Shown: positions 9,131 through 18,060, counted from the stretch's first letter. The stretch: 64,000 bases of DNA from Calothrix sp. HK-06 (GCF_001904745.1 NZ_MRCD01000025.1:1-64000); one strand, 5' to 3'. The notes: generated by a model not told the origin, from the letters alone. Made by a program: numbers and translations.

Positions 9131-10720
9131 ATGAGTAAATCAAATAATTTTTACTCACCACTGATTATTGCCCTATTGAGTGGAGTACTAATGGGGTTAA
9201 CTGTTGCACCATTTGGTGCTTGGTTTTTAGCTTGGTTTGCCCTAGCTCCACTATGGGTTTTAATATTTAACCCAGCGTACAAAGCAAAATTATCTAGATT
9301 ACAACTAGCAGGCGCCTGGGGTTTAGGTTACTATGGCACCACACTTTCATGGATAACAGGGCTTCATCCTTTAACTTGGATGGGAGTCTCTTGGTTATCA
9401 AGTATAGCTATTGCGCTTTTTGCCTGGACTTTTGTGACGCTTTGGGGAACACTGCTTGCAATGAGTTGGGCAACTTCTTTTTTTTGGATTAGTCAGAAAC
9501 TAGAAACACCTTTTCTAACCCCAATATTGCGTGTTCTTATCGGTACTACTCTTTGGTGTATTCTCGAACATATTTGGGCTAATGGTCCATTATGGTGGAG
9601 TTCACTTTCATACACCCAAAGTCCTCATAATTTAGTAATTTTACATTTGGGTCAATATAGTGGCGCCAGTGCAGTTACAGCTTCAATTGTTGCTATTAAT
9701 GGGTCAATCGCTGAAATTTGGATACAAACAATAAAAAATACTAAATATAATAAATATTATTTTATACCTTTAAGTTTATTTATCATTATACATGTAATCG
9801 GCTTTAATTTATATAACCAGCCATTAGTTAAACCACAAGAAGCAGCAATAAAAATAGGAATTATCCAAGGGAATATCCCCAACCGAATTAAATTTGATTA
9901 TTATGGATTACGTCGCGCCATCGAAGGTTACACTACTGGATACTTAAAACTAGTAGACCAAGGTGTAGATGCAGTCTTAACTCCAGAAGGAGCATTACCA
10001 TTTTTTTCGCGCGATATACTTGATAGCTCTTTAGTTGCAGCAGTGAAACAAAAAGGAATTGTTGCGTGGATTGGCGGTTTTGCAGAACGTCCAAATAGTA
10101 ACACTTATGCAAATAGTTTATTTACCTTTACAAAAGACGGTAAAATTTATAGTCACTTTGAAAAGTCTAAGTTAGTACCTTTGGGCGAATATGTACCTTT
10201 TGAAGAAATACTTGGTAAATTAATTAGGCGCCTATCACCAGTAACAGCACGACAAGTACCAGGTTCAAAAAATCAAATATTTGATACACCATTTGGACGT
10301 GTAATTGCTGGCATTTGTTACGAATCTGCCTTTCCAGAGCAATTTCGGCGCCAAGCATTTTCAGGTGGAGAATTTATCATTACCGCATCCAACAACGACC
10401 CATACAGCAAAGCAATGCAAATGCAGCATCACGCATTAGATACAATGCGGGCAATAGAAACCGACAGATGGGCAGCGCGCGCAACCAATACAGGTTTATC
10501 AGCATTCGTCGATCCCCACGGAAAAACCCTATGGATATCTGGACACAATACCTACGAAATACACGCAGAAACAATTTATAGGCGCCAAACCCAAACAATG
10601 TACGTGCGTTGGGGTGACTGGCTAATCCCCTTACTAATACTTCTCAGCACACTAGGATTTATTGTAAATATAAAACCCCGTAGGCTGGGTGGAGCGCCAG
10701 CGCAACCCAACAAAAACTAG
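9131..10720 (+). CDS. lnt: Apolipoprotein N-acyltransferase
   Basis: This 529-residue membrane enzyme has about seven hydrophobic helices in residues 8-225 and a nitrilase-like domain from about 238 to 500, with a final helix near 505-522. The catalytic triad is visible as E286 (LTPEGALPFF), a Lys in KSKLVPLGEYVP (345/347) and C396 (AGICYESAFP). Lnt transfers a third acyl chain to the N-terminal cysteine of lipoproteins at the cytoplasmic membrane. AAAAGGTGAG upstream of the ATG serves as ribosome site. The last dozen residues (RRLGGAPAQPNKN) are encoded by a dispersed repeat of the 'GGCTGGGT...AACCCAAC' type, so the C-terminal tail is probably not functional. Confidence 0.93.
   Translation: MSKSNNFYSPLIIALLSGVLMGLTVAPFGAWFLAWFALAPLWVLIFNPAYKAKLSRLQLAGAWGLGYYGTTLSWITGLHPLTWMGVSWLSSIAIALFAWTFVTLWGTLLAMSWATSFFWISQKLETPFLTPILRVLIGTTLWCILEHIWANGPLWWSSLSYTQSPHNLVILHLGQYSGASAVTASIVAINGSIAEIWIQTIKNTKYNKYYFIPLSLFIIIHVIGFNLYNQPLVKPQEAAIKIGIIQGNIPNRIKFDYYGLRRAIEGYTTGYLKLVDQGVDAVLTPEGALPFFSRDILDSSLVAAVKQKGIVAWIGGFAERPNSNTYANSLFTFTKDGKIYSHFEKSKLVPLGEYVPFEEILGKLIRRLSPVTARQVPGSKNQIFDTPFGRVIAGICYESAFPEQFRRQAFSGGEFIITASNNDPYSKAMQMQHHALDTMRAIETDRWAARATNTGLSAFVDPHGKTLWISGHNTYEIHAETIYRRQTQTMYVRWGDWLIPLLILLSTLGFIVNIKPRRLGGAPAQPNKN
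10680..10711 (+). repeat. Dispersed intergenic-type repeat overlapping the lnt 3' end
   Basis: The element GTAGGCTGGGTGGAGCGCCA followed by GCGCAACCCAAC has complementary GGGT/ACCC arms. It resembles a repeat family common between genes of Nostoc-like cyanobacteria. It supplies the last codons and the stop codon of lnt. Confidence 0.5.
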
Positions 10721-10819
10721 ATTTAAATATAAAAATCTTCTATAAGAACGATAATAAACCCAACGCACAAAAGCTAAGATAGAGAAGTAAAAACCATTAC
10801 AGCTTCATAGGATTGTTGT

Positions 10820-11158
10820 ATGGAAACACTTCCTCAACGTAAACTTTTATCCGCCTTATGCCACGGAGCTATATTTTTTAGTTCTACTATTGTATCCATA
10901 GGTATACCAATCGCGATACTCTTTATTAGTGATGACCCAGTAGTTAAAGACAACGCTAAGGAATCTTTAAATTTTCACATTAATCTTTATATTGCGGCAT
11001 TTGTTTTTGGGTTATTAGCTTTTGTACTAATTGGTATTCCGCTTTTAATTTTACTCGGTATTTTTAGTTTGATAGTGCCAATTATTGCAATTGTCAGAGT
11101 ACTTGAGAACGAAAATAGGCCTTACCGTTACCCATTCATTTTCCATTTTTTTAGTTAA
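10820..11158 (+). CDS. DUF4870 (Tic20-like) small membrane protein
   Basis: This 112-residue protein has three hydrophobic segments (about 10-35, 55-75 and 78-95) and the family hallmark of a hydrophilic loop ending in NAKESLNFHIN, between helices 1 and 2. It ends in a short basic/aromatic tail. DUF4870 members are four-helix-like inner membrane proteins of unknown role. It follows lnt by 99 bases on the same strand. A poorly conserved AGGATTG lies upstream of the ATG. Function is not assigned. Confidence 0.8.
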   Translation: METLPQRKLLSALCHGAIFFSSTIVSIGIPIAILFISDDPVVKDNAKESLNFHINLYIAAFVFGLLAFVLIGIPLLILLGIFSLIVPIIAIVRVLENENRPYRYPFIFHFFS

Positions 11159-11215
11159 TCAAAAACAACAAATATTTTTTTAACAATACCCTTGAGGGTA
11201 TAGCTATACAAGCAA

Positions 11216-11233
11216 AGCCTGCCTACGCAGGCT
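11216..11233. terminator. Hairpin between convergent genes
   Basis: AGCCTGC-CTAC-GCAGGCT forms a perfect 7-bp stem with a 4-base loop. It overlaps the stop codon of the minus-strand methyltransferase-like gene. The same 'GTAGCCTGCGTAGGCAGGCT' type of palindrome is a dispersed repeat in related genomes. It may end both transcripts. Confidence 0.5.
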
Positions 11234-11933
11234 ACAATAATATATTATCAATTATTCTTGATCGACTAATTTTTAACATTTGATTACCACCTTTTTGAAA
11301 CTCGTAAGCTACAGTTTCAAGCTTTACATTAATACCTTTGCTCGATAACTCCTGAATAACTAATTCAACATAAGGTGATATTTGACAATCAAGATTAAGT
11401 AAAGGAAAAATCCGAATTTCAGGAGAGATTCTTAAAAGTTCAAAAATTGAAGTTACGTGAAAATCAAGCGATAGCTGTTGTGAGTACAAAAAAAGTAAAT
11501 GAGAGCATAAGCATAATTCAAATTGATTATCTGCCAGTTCTAAATTAGGTAAAGATTCATACAAGTAACGCCCTGCTGCTTTGCCAACTTCATAATCTAA
11601 CAAAAACTTTTCCATTGTGGCAAGACGAACTTGACCGAGTTCATCAGCATCGGAGAAGTTTTTCCAAACGTAACGGTTAGGATTCTGTTTCACTTGAGAA
11701 ATAATTGGTTCGTAAGTTTCTTCTACTCGCTGTTTAATTTGTTCAGCAGAGAATTGGTATACTGGGTCAATAGATACAACAGAATATCCTAGCTGCGTCA
11801 TTTCGGCATTGAAACTAGCAGGCCCATCACCGCATCCGAGAATTTTTGTTTTCAAATCAGATAAAGATAGATTGAACATTAGCTTGTATTCTTCTAACGT
11901 TCTACCCCAAGGTACTACTTCGTTTAATTTCAT
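11232..11933 (-). CDS. SAM-dependent methyltransferase-like protein
   Basis: This 233-residue protein has a Rossmann-type motif I variant (KILGCGDGPASFNAEM near residue 30) followed by an acidic strand end (VVSIDPVY). That is the standard SAM-binding pattern with GCGDG in place of the usual GxGxG. A central helical insertion (about 80-135) precedes a strand FELCLCSHLLFLYSQ, which corresponds to motif IV. The substrate is unknown. It lies downstream of the beta-glucosidase on the same strand with a 26-base gap, so the two may be co-transcribed. It might be an inactive methyltransferase-fold protein, because post-motif residues are divergent. Confidence 0.72.
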   Translation of the reverse strand: MKLNEVVPWGRTLEEYKLMFNLSLSDLKTKILGCGDGPASFNAEMTQLGYSVVSIDPVYQFSAEQIKQRVEETYEPIISQVKQNPNRYVWKNFSDADELGQVRLATMEKFLLDYEVGKAAGRYLYESLPNLELADNQFELCLCSHLLFLYSQQLSLDFHVTSIFELLRISPEIRIFPLLNLDCQISPYVELVIQELSSKGINVKLETVAYEFQKGGNQMLKISRSRIIDNILL

Positions 11934-11959
11934 AAGTTAATTTATTAAATTATTGGTGC

Positions 11960-13333
11960 CTACGCTACGCTGTTTTGACGAATACACTCTTTGTACCAAT
12001 CAAAACTGGCTTTGGGAATGCGCTGTTGAGTTGCATAATCTATATATGTAATACCGAAACGGCGCCCATAACCCCAAGCCCATTCAAAGTTATCCATAAA
12101 ACTCCATAAAAAATACCCTTTTAATGGATAACCTTCACTCACTGCACGATGTGCTGCTTTCAAATATTGTCGTAAGTACATAATGCGGTCAACGTCAATA
12201 ATTTCACCTGCTGCGTTAACTTCATCTTGTGCAGCGCAACCGTTTTCGGTAATAAACACAGGTAAATTGGGATGTCCTAACGTTTCGCCAATATGCCGAA
12301 CACCCCAATAAATGCTTTCAGGTATAATATTCAACCAAGGCATATACATTCTTGGATAACCTTGAGGCAATGGTAAAAAATCATAACCGCGATTATTATC
12401 TGTTGCGCGTACATACCCACCCGTGTAGATATTTAACCCAACAGCATCAAGCGGTTGATGAATAATTTCTAAATCACCTGGTCGAATATCAGGCGCCATC
12501 TCACCCAGTTCTTCCAACATTGTGGAACTGTAGGCGCCTGTTAGTACAGGAAAAATAATTCCGCCATTTTGCATTGAGGTATATAAAGCTTTTTTTGCAG
12601 CTTCGATATTTGCTGGTGACTCGCTAATAGGTACAGTCACACTCATATTATCAACCAGCGCAACTTTACAAGGTACCGGGGTTGCCGCGCGGATAGCTTG
12701 ACATGCCAACCCATGTGCAAGAATTGCGTGATGCGAAGTTTGCCATACTTCTTTCTTACTGCTTACACGAGTACCAGGTGCATGGGGTGGTTCTTGCTCC
12801 ACATCGTAACTCATATGAGTAAAGCAGGAAATTTCATTTATAGTCATCCAATTAGTAACTTTATCACCTAACCTAGTTACCACTGCCGTCACATAATCAG
12901 CAAAATCATAAGCCATTTGACGATGGTGCCACGAACCATATTTATCTTCCAAAGCTTGGGGACTATCCCAATGAAACAAAGTAGCATGTGGCGTAATGCC
13001 ATATTTAAGCAAACAATCAACTAAACGCTTATAAAAATCAACACCAGCTTCATTAACCTGTCCACATCCATCAGGAACAACTCGCGGCCACGCAATACTA
13101 AACCTGTAATGTTTAACACCCAAAGAAGCCATCAATCTAACATCATCTTCATATCGATGATAATGGTCGCAAGCAACCTTACCAGTATCACCATTCAGCA
13201 CCTTACCAGGATTAGCACTAAAAGTATCCCAAACACTAGCTTGGCGCCCATCCTTCTCAGTAGCACCTTCAATTTGATAAGAAGCAGTAGCCACACCCCA
13301 ACAAAAATCATCTGGAAACTTATAAATACTCAT
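11960..13333 (-). CDS. GH1 beta-glucosidase
   Basis: This 457-residue, full-length glycoside hydrolase family 1 enzyme opens with the family signature (FPDDFCWGVATASYQIEGA). The acid/base E167 lies in MTINEISCF and the nucleophile E363 in VFITENGCA. Substrate-binding Gln19, His121 and Trp122 positions are also recognisable. GH1 enzymes cleave beta-glucosides or related beta-glycosides in the cytoplasm. The usual TFNEP is TINEI here, so the Pro after the acid/base is lost, which is tolerated in some members. There is no signal peptide. It is divergent from the GFA gene. Confidence 0.92.
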   Translation of the reverse strand: MSIYKFPDDFCWGVATASYQIEGATEKDGRQASVWDTFSANPGKVLNGDTGKVACDHYHRYEDDVRLMASLGVKHYRFSIAWPRVVPDGCGQVNEAGVDFYKRLVDCLLKYGITPHATLFHWDSPQALEDKYGSWHHRQMAYDFADYVTAVVTRLGDKVTNWMTINEISCFTHMSYDVEQEPPHAPGTRVSSKKEVWQTSHHAILAHGLACQAIRAATPVPCKVALVDNMSVTVPISESPANIEAAKKALYTSMQNGGIIFPVLTGAYSSTMLEELGEMAPDIRPGDLEIIHQPLDAVGLNIYTGGYVRATDNNRGYDFLPLPQGYPRMYMPWLNIIPESIYWGVRHIGETLGHPNLPVFITENGCAAQDEVNAAGEIIDVDRIMYLRQYLKAAHRAVSEGYPLKGYFLWSFMDNFEWAWGYGRRFGITYIDYATQQRIPKASFDWYKECIRQNSVA

Positions 13334-13407
13334 AAATAGTAAAATAACTTGTAACTAAACTCTCTGTGCCCCTAGAAGTCTCTGTGGTAAACACCTATAA
13401 AATTATC

Positions 13408-13800
13408 ATGACAACAACCAAGCAAACAATAACATACCAAGGTGGATGTCATTGCGGCGCCGTCCGCTTCCAAGTCACAGTAGACAACCACAAACTAGAT
13501 GATTGTAACTGTTCAATTTGCAGTAAAAAAGGCTTTCTACATCTAATTGTTACAAAAGATAAATTTACATTACTCCAAGGAGTAGAAAAATTACAAACAT
13601 ATACATTTAACACACGAACAGCAAAGCATAAATTTTGCAGCGACTGCGGTATCCACTCATTTTACATACCCCGAAGCCACCCAGATTGTATAGATGTAAA
13701 CGCGCGCTGTTTAGACGGAGACGTGATAAACAACTTTGAAATAGTACCCTTTGATGGAAAAAACTGGGAAGCAAATATTGACAAGCTGAAAGAATCGTAA
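13408..13800 (+). CDS. GFA / CENP-V family zinc protein
   Basis: The frame is open from a GTG at 13366, but the ATG at 13408 begins just before the domain (TITYQGGCHCGAVRFQV) and is the more likely start, giving 130 residues. The zinc-binding cysteines are present in GGCHCGAV, CNCSICSKKG and FCSDCGIHSF. This is the standard seven-cysteine pattern of glutathione-dependent formaldehyde-activating (GFA) proteins. Despite the name, many family members have no shown formaldehyde activity. The stretch between 13366 and 13408 resembles a dispersed CTCTGTGCC/CTCTGTGG repeat, another reason to reject the longer start. Confidence 0.85.
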   Translation: MTTTKQTITYQGGCHCGAVRFQVTVDNHKLDDCNCSICSKKGFLHLIVTKDKFTLLQGVEKLQTYTFNTRTAKHKFCSDCGIHSFYIPRSHPDCIDVNARCLDGDVINNFEIVPFDGKNWEANIDKLKES

Positions 13801-13804
13801 AAAT

Positions 13805-14827
13805 CTAAGAACGCAATATCAAATCTACTACAATTGGTGCATGGTCTGAATTTCCATTTTCACTAATGCGGGTATTCACCACCCCAAAGTCTTTACTTAC
13901 AAAACAATGGTCAATAGGAATGTTTAGTAATGGTATTAACCAGCTAGGTATTTTGACATGTGTTGCTGGACGAGGCCAGCTTGGTAAAATTCCAAAACCC
14001 AAACGTGTATTGTGTAAGTTTGTTTTTCTAATAAATTTTCTATAATATGGTGACCAAGGACTTAAATTAAAGTCACCTGCAATAATTATAGGTTTCTGCT
14101 GTTGGTTAATATATTTTTCTAAAGCAGCTAGTTGACGGTTACGACGATGAAAAGTCGAGGGTTTTACTGGCACCATTGGATGTGTCCCGATAAAGTGTAC
14201 AGTTTTTCCGTTTACTTTTAAGTTTGTTACTAAATGATGACCTGCTTCATCTAAATTAATACCCCGCGCGCCTTCAAGCGGTATACGGCTAAAAATAGCT
14301 AGTCCACCACCAGGACTACGAAACGAATAAGGAAAAATATCCTTTAAACCTGTTTTTAAATTACTGAACCAGGCATCATGAATTTCGATAAATAAAGCAA
14401 TATCAGGTTTATCTTTGCGAACTACATCGATAGCAGCAGTATATTCTTTATTTTCAACATTTACATTAAAACTTTCTATTTTAATTTGAAGGGTTGCGTT
14501 GTTACTCACTTTTTGTGAGTTAGGTAGATACCAAGGTAGTATTTCAGCTAAATTTAAACTAACTATTGCTACGGCAATAAAAATAATAGCTTTGTTTTTT
14601 ATAATACGTTTTTGCTGTAAAATTAATAATATTCCAGTAATCATTAACGCTGCAACAAAATATTGAACCCTAAAGTGTGTTAATAGTTCTAGAGGATAAG
14701 ACCAAGTAAAATAGTTTAAAAGCGATAATAATCCCAAAATACATAGTGTAACTAATATTATAATTTTAAGCATCTGAATCATAAATTTTGTGGAACATTC
14801 TTGTGGAAAATTTTGTGTAACAGCCAT
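13805..14827 (-). CDS. Membrane-anchored endonuclease/exonuclease/phosphatase (EEP) family protein
   Basis: Residues 1-110 carry three hydrophobic segments (about 18-42, 52-70 and 80-98). The EEP domain follows: an SFNVNVENK strand, Asp/Glu metal-site residues in DIALFIEIHDAW, HFIGTHPMVP, AGDFNLSPWS with the catalytic D-x-N, and NSDHAPIVVDL with the terminal D-H. These fit a DNase I-like phosphoesterase. Polytopic members of this type are common in bacteria and their substrates are unclear (lipid, nucleic acid or phosphate ester). It is convergent with the GFA gene (4-base gap). Confidence 0.85.
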   Translation of the reverse strand: MAVTQNFPQECSTKFMIQMLKIIILVTLCILGLLSLLNYFTWSYPLELLTHFRVQYFVAALMITGILLILQQKRIIKNKAIIFIAVAIVSLNLAEILPWYLPNSQKVSNNATLQIKIESFNVNVENKEYTAAIDVVRKDKPDIALFIEIHDAWFSNLKTGLKDIFPYSFRSPGGGLAIFSRIPLEGARGINLDEAGHHLVTNLKVNGKTVHFIGTHPMVPVKPSTFHRRNRQLAALEKYINQQQKPIIIAGDFNLSPWSPYYRKFIRKTNLHNTRLGFGILPSWPRPATHVKIPSWLIPLLNIPIDHCFVSKDFGVVNTRISENGNSDHAPIVVDLILRS

Positions 14828-14914
14828 CCCTGCCTGTTAAATATATACACAAATTTAAACTACTTTACTTTAATAAACTTCAAGTATCAGTAATTGAATT
14901 ACGGAAAAAAATTA

Positions 14915-14947
14915 AAAATCCTGGCTTCTTTAAGAAGCCAGGATTTT
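14915..14947. terminator. Rho-independent-type hairpin
   Basis: A long stem AAAATCCTGGCTTCT pairs with AGAAGCCAGGATTTT around a 3-base loop, with A tracts on one side and T tracts on the other. It lies between the EEP gene and DUF3386. Because it precedes EEP on the minus strand and follows DUF3386, it most likely ends the DUF3386 transcript. Confidence 0.7.
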
Positions 14948-14961
14948 AAGTATATTGCAGA

Positions 14962-14987
14962 TGGAACGGGCAGAGATGCCCGTTCCA
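14962..14987. repeat. Dispersed hairpin, GAACGGGCA-type
   Basis: TGGAACGGGCA-GAGA-TGCCCGTTCCA has an 11-bp stem and a 4-base loop. Related hairpins with a GGGCA/TGCCC core occur at 19271, 41919 and 56877, so this is one member of a dispersed family. Confidence 0.65.
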
Positions 14988-15017
14988 CAAGAGTTATATT
15001 AAAACCTAAACAGTTGG

Positions 15018-15659
15018 TTATAGTAATTTGATGTTGGAAAAGATGAATTCTTGAACTGAGGGTTTACCATCAACATCGGTAGTAATTTCGCGACGGTTGA
15101 GAATAAAGTATTTACCTACTTTCTCATACTCATCCACGAAATAGCTCTTACCACCTTTTTGTTCACCTGTTTGAGGGTCGTGGTATATAGAGTCGTAGGT
15201 GTGGGAAAGGTATCCTTCACCTGTATCATGGCTGCTGAAGGTGTTGATGGTGACAACTACATTGTGAATGTGACGGTGAACTAAGCTAACTTCGTTGTTA
15301 CGAACTTTGTATTTGTCACCTGTTGCTTTACCACCCATTAAAAGTTCTACTGCACCATCCGAATCTGTGGCGCCATATGTAAAGGTGTTTTCGCCGTGGG
15401 TTTGTTCAAAGGTACGACGGACGCGGTGAACAGCAATTTCCCATGCTTGACCGTGAATTGCTTTTTGTGCCTCTTCGTCTTCGACACCCAACACTTCCGC
15501 CTTCATATTGGCGCCGATAGTAACTTTACCTGTATACTCTTTACCGTCGTACTTATAAGTAATATCAGCTGTGTAACCAGGAAAATCTTTGTCCCAGGTG
15601 TAGCGGTTTTCGTAGGCAGCGCGGAAAAGCTCTCTGGCTGATACTTGTGTGGCTGTCAT
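15018..15659 (-). CDS. DUF3386 family protein
   Basis: This 213-residue soluble protein begins with ARELFRAAYENRYTWDKDFPGY, the opening of the DUF3386 family known mostly from cyanobacteria. It continues as an almost all-beta protein (ITYKYDGKEYTGKVTI, VVVTINTFSSHDTGEGYLSHTYDSIY) that resembles a lipocalin or outer-membrane-lipoprotein-like barrel. There is no signal peptide. Function is unknown. A AGGAG site lies upstream of the ATG on the minus strand (TATAGGAGAAGTATATG). It is divergent from the LuxR regulator 108 bases away, which may regulate it, though that is only positional inference. Confidence 0.88.
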   Translation of the reverse strand: MTATQVSARELFRAAYENRYTWDKDFPGYTADITYKYDGKEYTGKVTIGANMKAEVLGVEDEEAQKAIHGQAWEIAVHRVRRTFEQTHGENTFTYGATDSDGAVELLMGGKATGDKYKVRNNEVSLVHRHIHNVVVTINTFSSHDTGEGYLSHTYDSIYHDPQTGEQKGGKSYFVDEYEKVGKYFILNRREITTDVDGKPSVQEFIFSNIKLL

Positions 15660-15767
15660 ATACTTCTCCTATAGACTGTTATATATGCTAGTTTTCGACT
15701 TGCTTCTGTTATTTATTAGGATAGAAGTAATCGAGTCAGTCCGCCTAGACCCCAACTGGGTACACTT

Positions 15768-16457
15768 ATGCCAAATTCCCTCCACACCGTATTTGATGCA
15801 ATAGCTGGCGCCCAAACCGAACAACAACTCCAACTTGCTGTCATGGAAACGGTCGGCGAACATTTTGATGTACAACGCTGGGGTATTTATCTTTTAGATG
15901 AGCAACCCGAAGTAAAAGTAAATTCTCAAGGTTTTCCCGACATCCCTGAAGTTTGCTTGCGGGGAAATCCTGTTGGTAAATATGTTGTTGAACGTCACGC
16001 ACCTGCACATGAACAATTAATACTACCACACGGTGACTGGAAACAATTTTGTTCGCGCGATGACCACGCCCATGTTATGAGTGGTCCAATTGTCGCTGAC
16101 GGGCGCCTAGTGGGTACATTAAATTTAGCGCGCGCCACAGGAAACCCCGCTTTTACAGCAAATGATTTAGCTGATTTAAGCGCATTATGCCTGCATTTAT
16201 CAGCAAAACTCGCATCGCTACGAGCAACTAAACCATCTTCTAATATTACTGCTTCGAGTCTCTTAACTCCGCGTGAATTAGAAATTGCTGAATTAGTAGC
16301 GCGGGGTTTAACTAATGCCGAAATAGGAGAAAAACTTTGGATTACACAAAACTCTGTGAAACAAGCATTAAAGCGAATGTTTCGTAAGCTTGAAGTGAGC
16401 GCGCGTGCGGAAATGGTCGCAAGGTTACAAGAGATTTTACCGTCAAAAGCTAGCTAA
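15768..16457 (+). CDS. LuxR-type transcriptional regulator with N-terminal GAF-like domain
   Basis: Residues 10-150 look like a GAF domain (VFDAIAGAQTEQQLQLAVM, DVQRWGIYLLDE, VMSGPIVADGRLVGTLNLAR). Residues 165-225 are a LuxR helix-turn-helix: LTPRELEIAELVARGLTNAE, then IGEKLWITQNSVKQALKRMF. The single-component layout (sensor GAF plus DNA binding, no receiver) indicates a ligand- or redox-responsive regulator. Its divergent neighbour DUF3386 is a plausible target. The start ATG lies just before the first GAF helix. No cysteine typical of a chromophore site is obvious. Confidence 0.85.
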   Translation: MPNSLHTVFDAIAGAQTEQQLQLAVMETVGEHFDVQRWGIYLLDEQPEVKVNSQGFPDIPEVCLRGNPVGKYVVERHAPAHEQLILPHGDWKQFCSRDDHAHVMSGPIVADGRLVGTLNLARATGNPAFTANDLADLSALCLHLSAKLASLRATKPSSNITASSLLTPRELEIAELVARGLTNAEIGEKLWITQNSVKQALKRMFRKLEVSARAEMVARLQEILPSKAS

Positions 16458-16740
16458 TAACTAGTTTATTTTTTTATAACACAAGGTGATTACGATATAA
16501 CTTATACAATTTTTATGTTAATAATATAACTTAATGATTTAGGTATAAGCAAGGCACCATTATATTTTTAGATATAAGTTGTATTATTTTTTGAATATTT
16601 AAGTATTAATAGCTACTTACCCTATTGCTTTAAATTAAGGTTTTTGCTAAATGTCGAGTAGCAGTATATAGCTGAAATCATGCAGTTAATAGCTGGATGA
16701 TTTACTTTGCCTGGGTGAAGTTCCACTTATATTTATACTT

Positions 16741-18060
16741 ATGTTTTTACTGCCAGAGTCGGCTAAACCTGTCAAGATTTTTTTCGCTTATTCGCCTTCT
16801 GATCAGGATGAGCAATTAAAAATTGTGTTAGAAAAACACTTGATGATGTTGGAAGAATTGGATGTTGTGATGGTTTGGTATCAGCACCGCAGTGAAAACA
16901 CATATGAAGATTATGAGAATTCTTACCATTTGCAAACTGCTGATGTAATCGTATTACTGATTAGTTCTGATTTTTTGAGTTTGATTCAAAATCGAATTGA
17001 CTGGAATAATGAAATCGCCAAGTTACAAGAAAAGCATTTTCTTGGTGAGGTTGTTGCTATACCTATACTTTTATATCAAGTTCAGGGATGGCAGAAGCTA
17101 TTGGGTAATATTGCTCATTTACCAAAAAATGGTATGCCTGTCAAGAGTTGGCAAAATCCTGATGCAGCTTTAGCTGATATATCTCAAGGTATTGAAGCAA
17201 CTGTAGTAGAAATAAAAAAATATCAGCAGCGTTTACAAGAATATAGATATAGTTACGGCGCCGCAATCGTCCAAGAATATCCACTGCGAGCGAAAGCTTT
17301 AAATAATTTAAACGATATAAAGAATTACTTGGGTATAAAAAATCAAGATGCCGACTTAGTACAGCAAGAAGTAACTGCCCAAGCTCAACGCGAATACAAG
17401 CAAAAATTAATACAGTATAAACAAGAATTAGATTATTTTAAACGTAGTAAAAAAGGTATTACAGAACAAGACCGTCAAAAGCTACAATCTCTTCAGGAAT
17501 TTTTATGTTTACAACCAGATGATATTGCTTTGTTTGACCAACAAACTCTCACAGCTAAAGCTTCAAAAATTTTAGCTGCATTGACAAGAAACTATAAGTA
17601 TATAGGTCAAACTACTTTAATCTGGCTTTTAGTTTTTACCGCTGCAACAATGGTGATTTTTATTAGAGCATCTAACGCCAAGTCATCTGAAAAATTATTA
17701 ACACAGGCACAAACTAAGTTTGAGCAAGGTGCCTATCAAGACTCAGTTAATATTTATACTAGTGCTATCAAGTTAGACACGCAAAATATTGATGCGTATA
17801 TCGAACGTGGCAACGCTCACTCTTACCTTAAAAATTACCAAGCAGCTATTGCTGATTATACGAAAGCAATTGGTATTTCTTCCAAGTCGGCTGTTGCCCA
17901 TATAAACCGCGCAGTCGTAAATTGTACTTTAGGCAATAAGCAAAATGCTATCCAAGATTATCAACGTGCGGTAGACATATATACACAGCTTGGTAAAAAA
18001 AATGAAACCAAACAAACTATTCAAAGGCTAAATAATCTTCAGACATGTTTACCAAAGTAA
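16741..18060 (+). CDS. Membrane-anchored TIR domain / TPR protein
   Basis: Residues 9-135 form a TIR-like domain: VKIFFAYSPSDQDEQ, ADVIVLLISSDFLS, then DWNNEIAKL. In NAD-cleaving TIR proteins the catalytic Glu sits in a W-x-x-E context, which would make E91 the candidate. A charged coiled-coil middle (about 165-285, with REYKQKLIQYKQELDYF and LQEFLCLQPDDIALFDQQ) resembles a linker found in other cyanobacterial signalling proteins. A single membrane helix (about 291-313) and at least three TPR repeats (about 325-430: AYQDSVNIYTSAI, NYQAAIADYTKAI, KQNAIQDYQRAV) follow. It stands alone in a 283-base upstream and 250-base downstream gap. Roles could be NAD-based defence or signalling. Confidence 0.8.
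   Translation: MFLLPESAKPVKIFFAYSPSDQDEQLKIVLEKHLMMLEELDVVMVWYQHRSENTYEDYENSYHLQTADVIVLLISSDFLSLIQNRIDWNNEIAKLQEKHFLGEVVAIPILLYQVQGWQKLLGNIAHLPKNGMPVKSWQNPDAALADISQGIEATVVEIKKYQQRLQEYRYSYGAAIVQEYPLRAKALNNLNDIKNYLGIKNQDADLVQQEVTAQAQREYKQKLIQYKQELDYFKRSKKGITEQDRQKLQSLQEFLCLQPDDIALFDQQTLTAKASKILAALTRNYKYIGQTTLIWLLVFTAATMVIFIRASNAKSSEKLLTQAQTKFEQGAYQDSVNIYTSAIKLDTQNIDAYIERGNAHSYLKNYQAAIADYTKAIGISSKSAVAHINRAVVNCTLGNKQNAIQDYQRAVDIYTQLGKKNETKQTIQRLNNLQTCLPK

Noticed and set aside
13366-13407. Extended GTG start for the GFA gene
   Set aside because: The extra 14 codons lie in a repeat-like CTCTGTG segment before the conserved domain; the ATG at 13408 is better placed.
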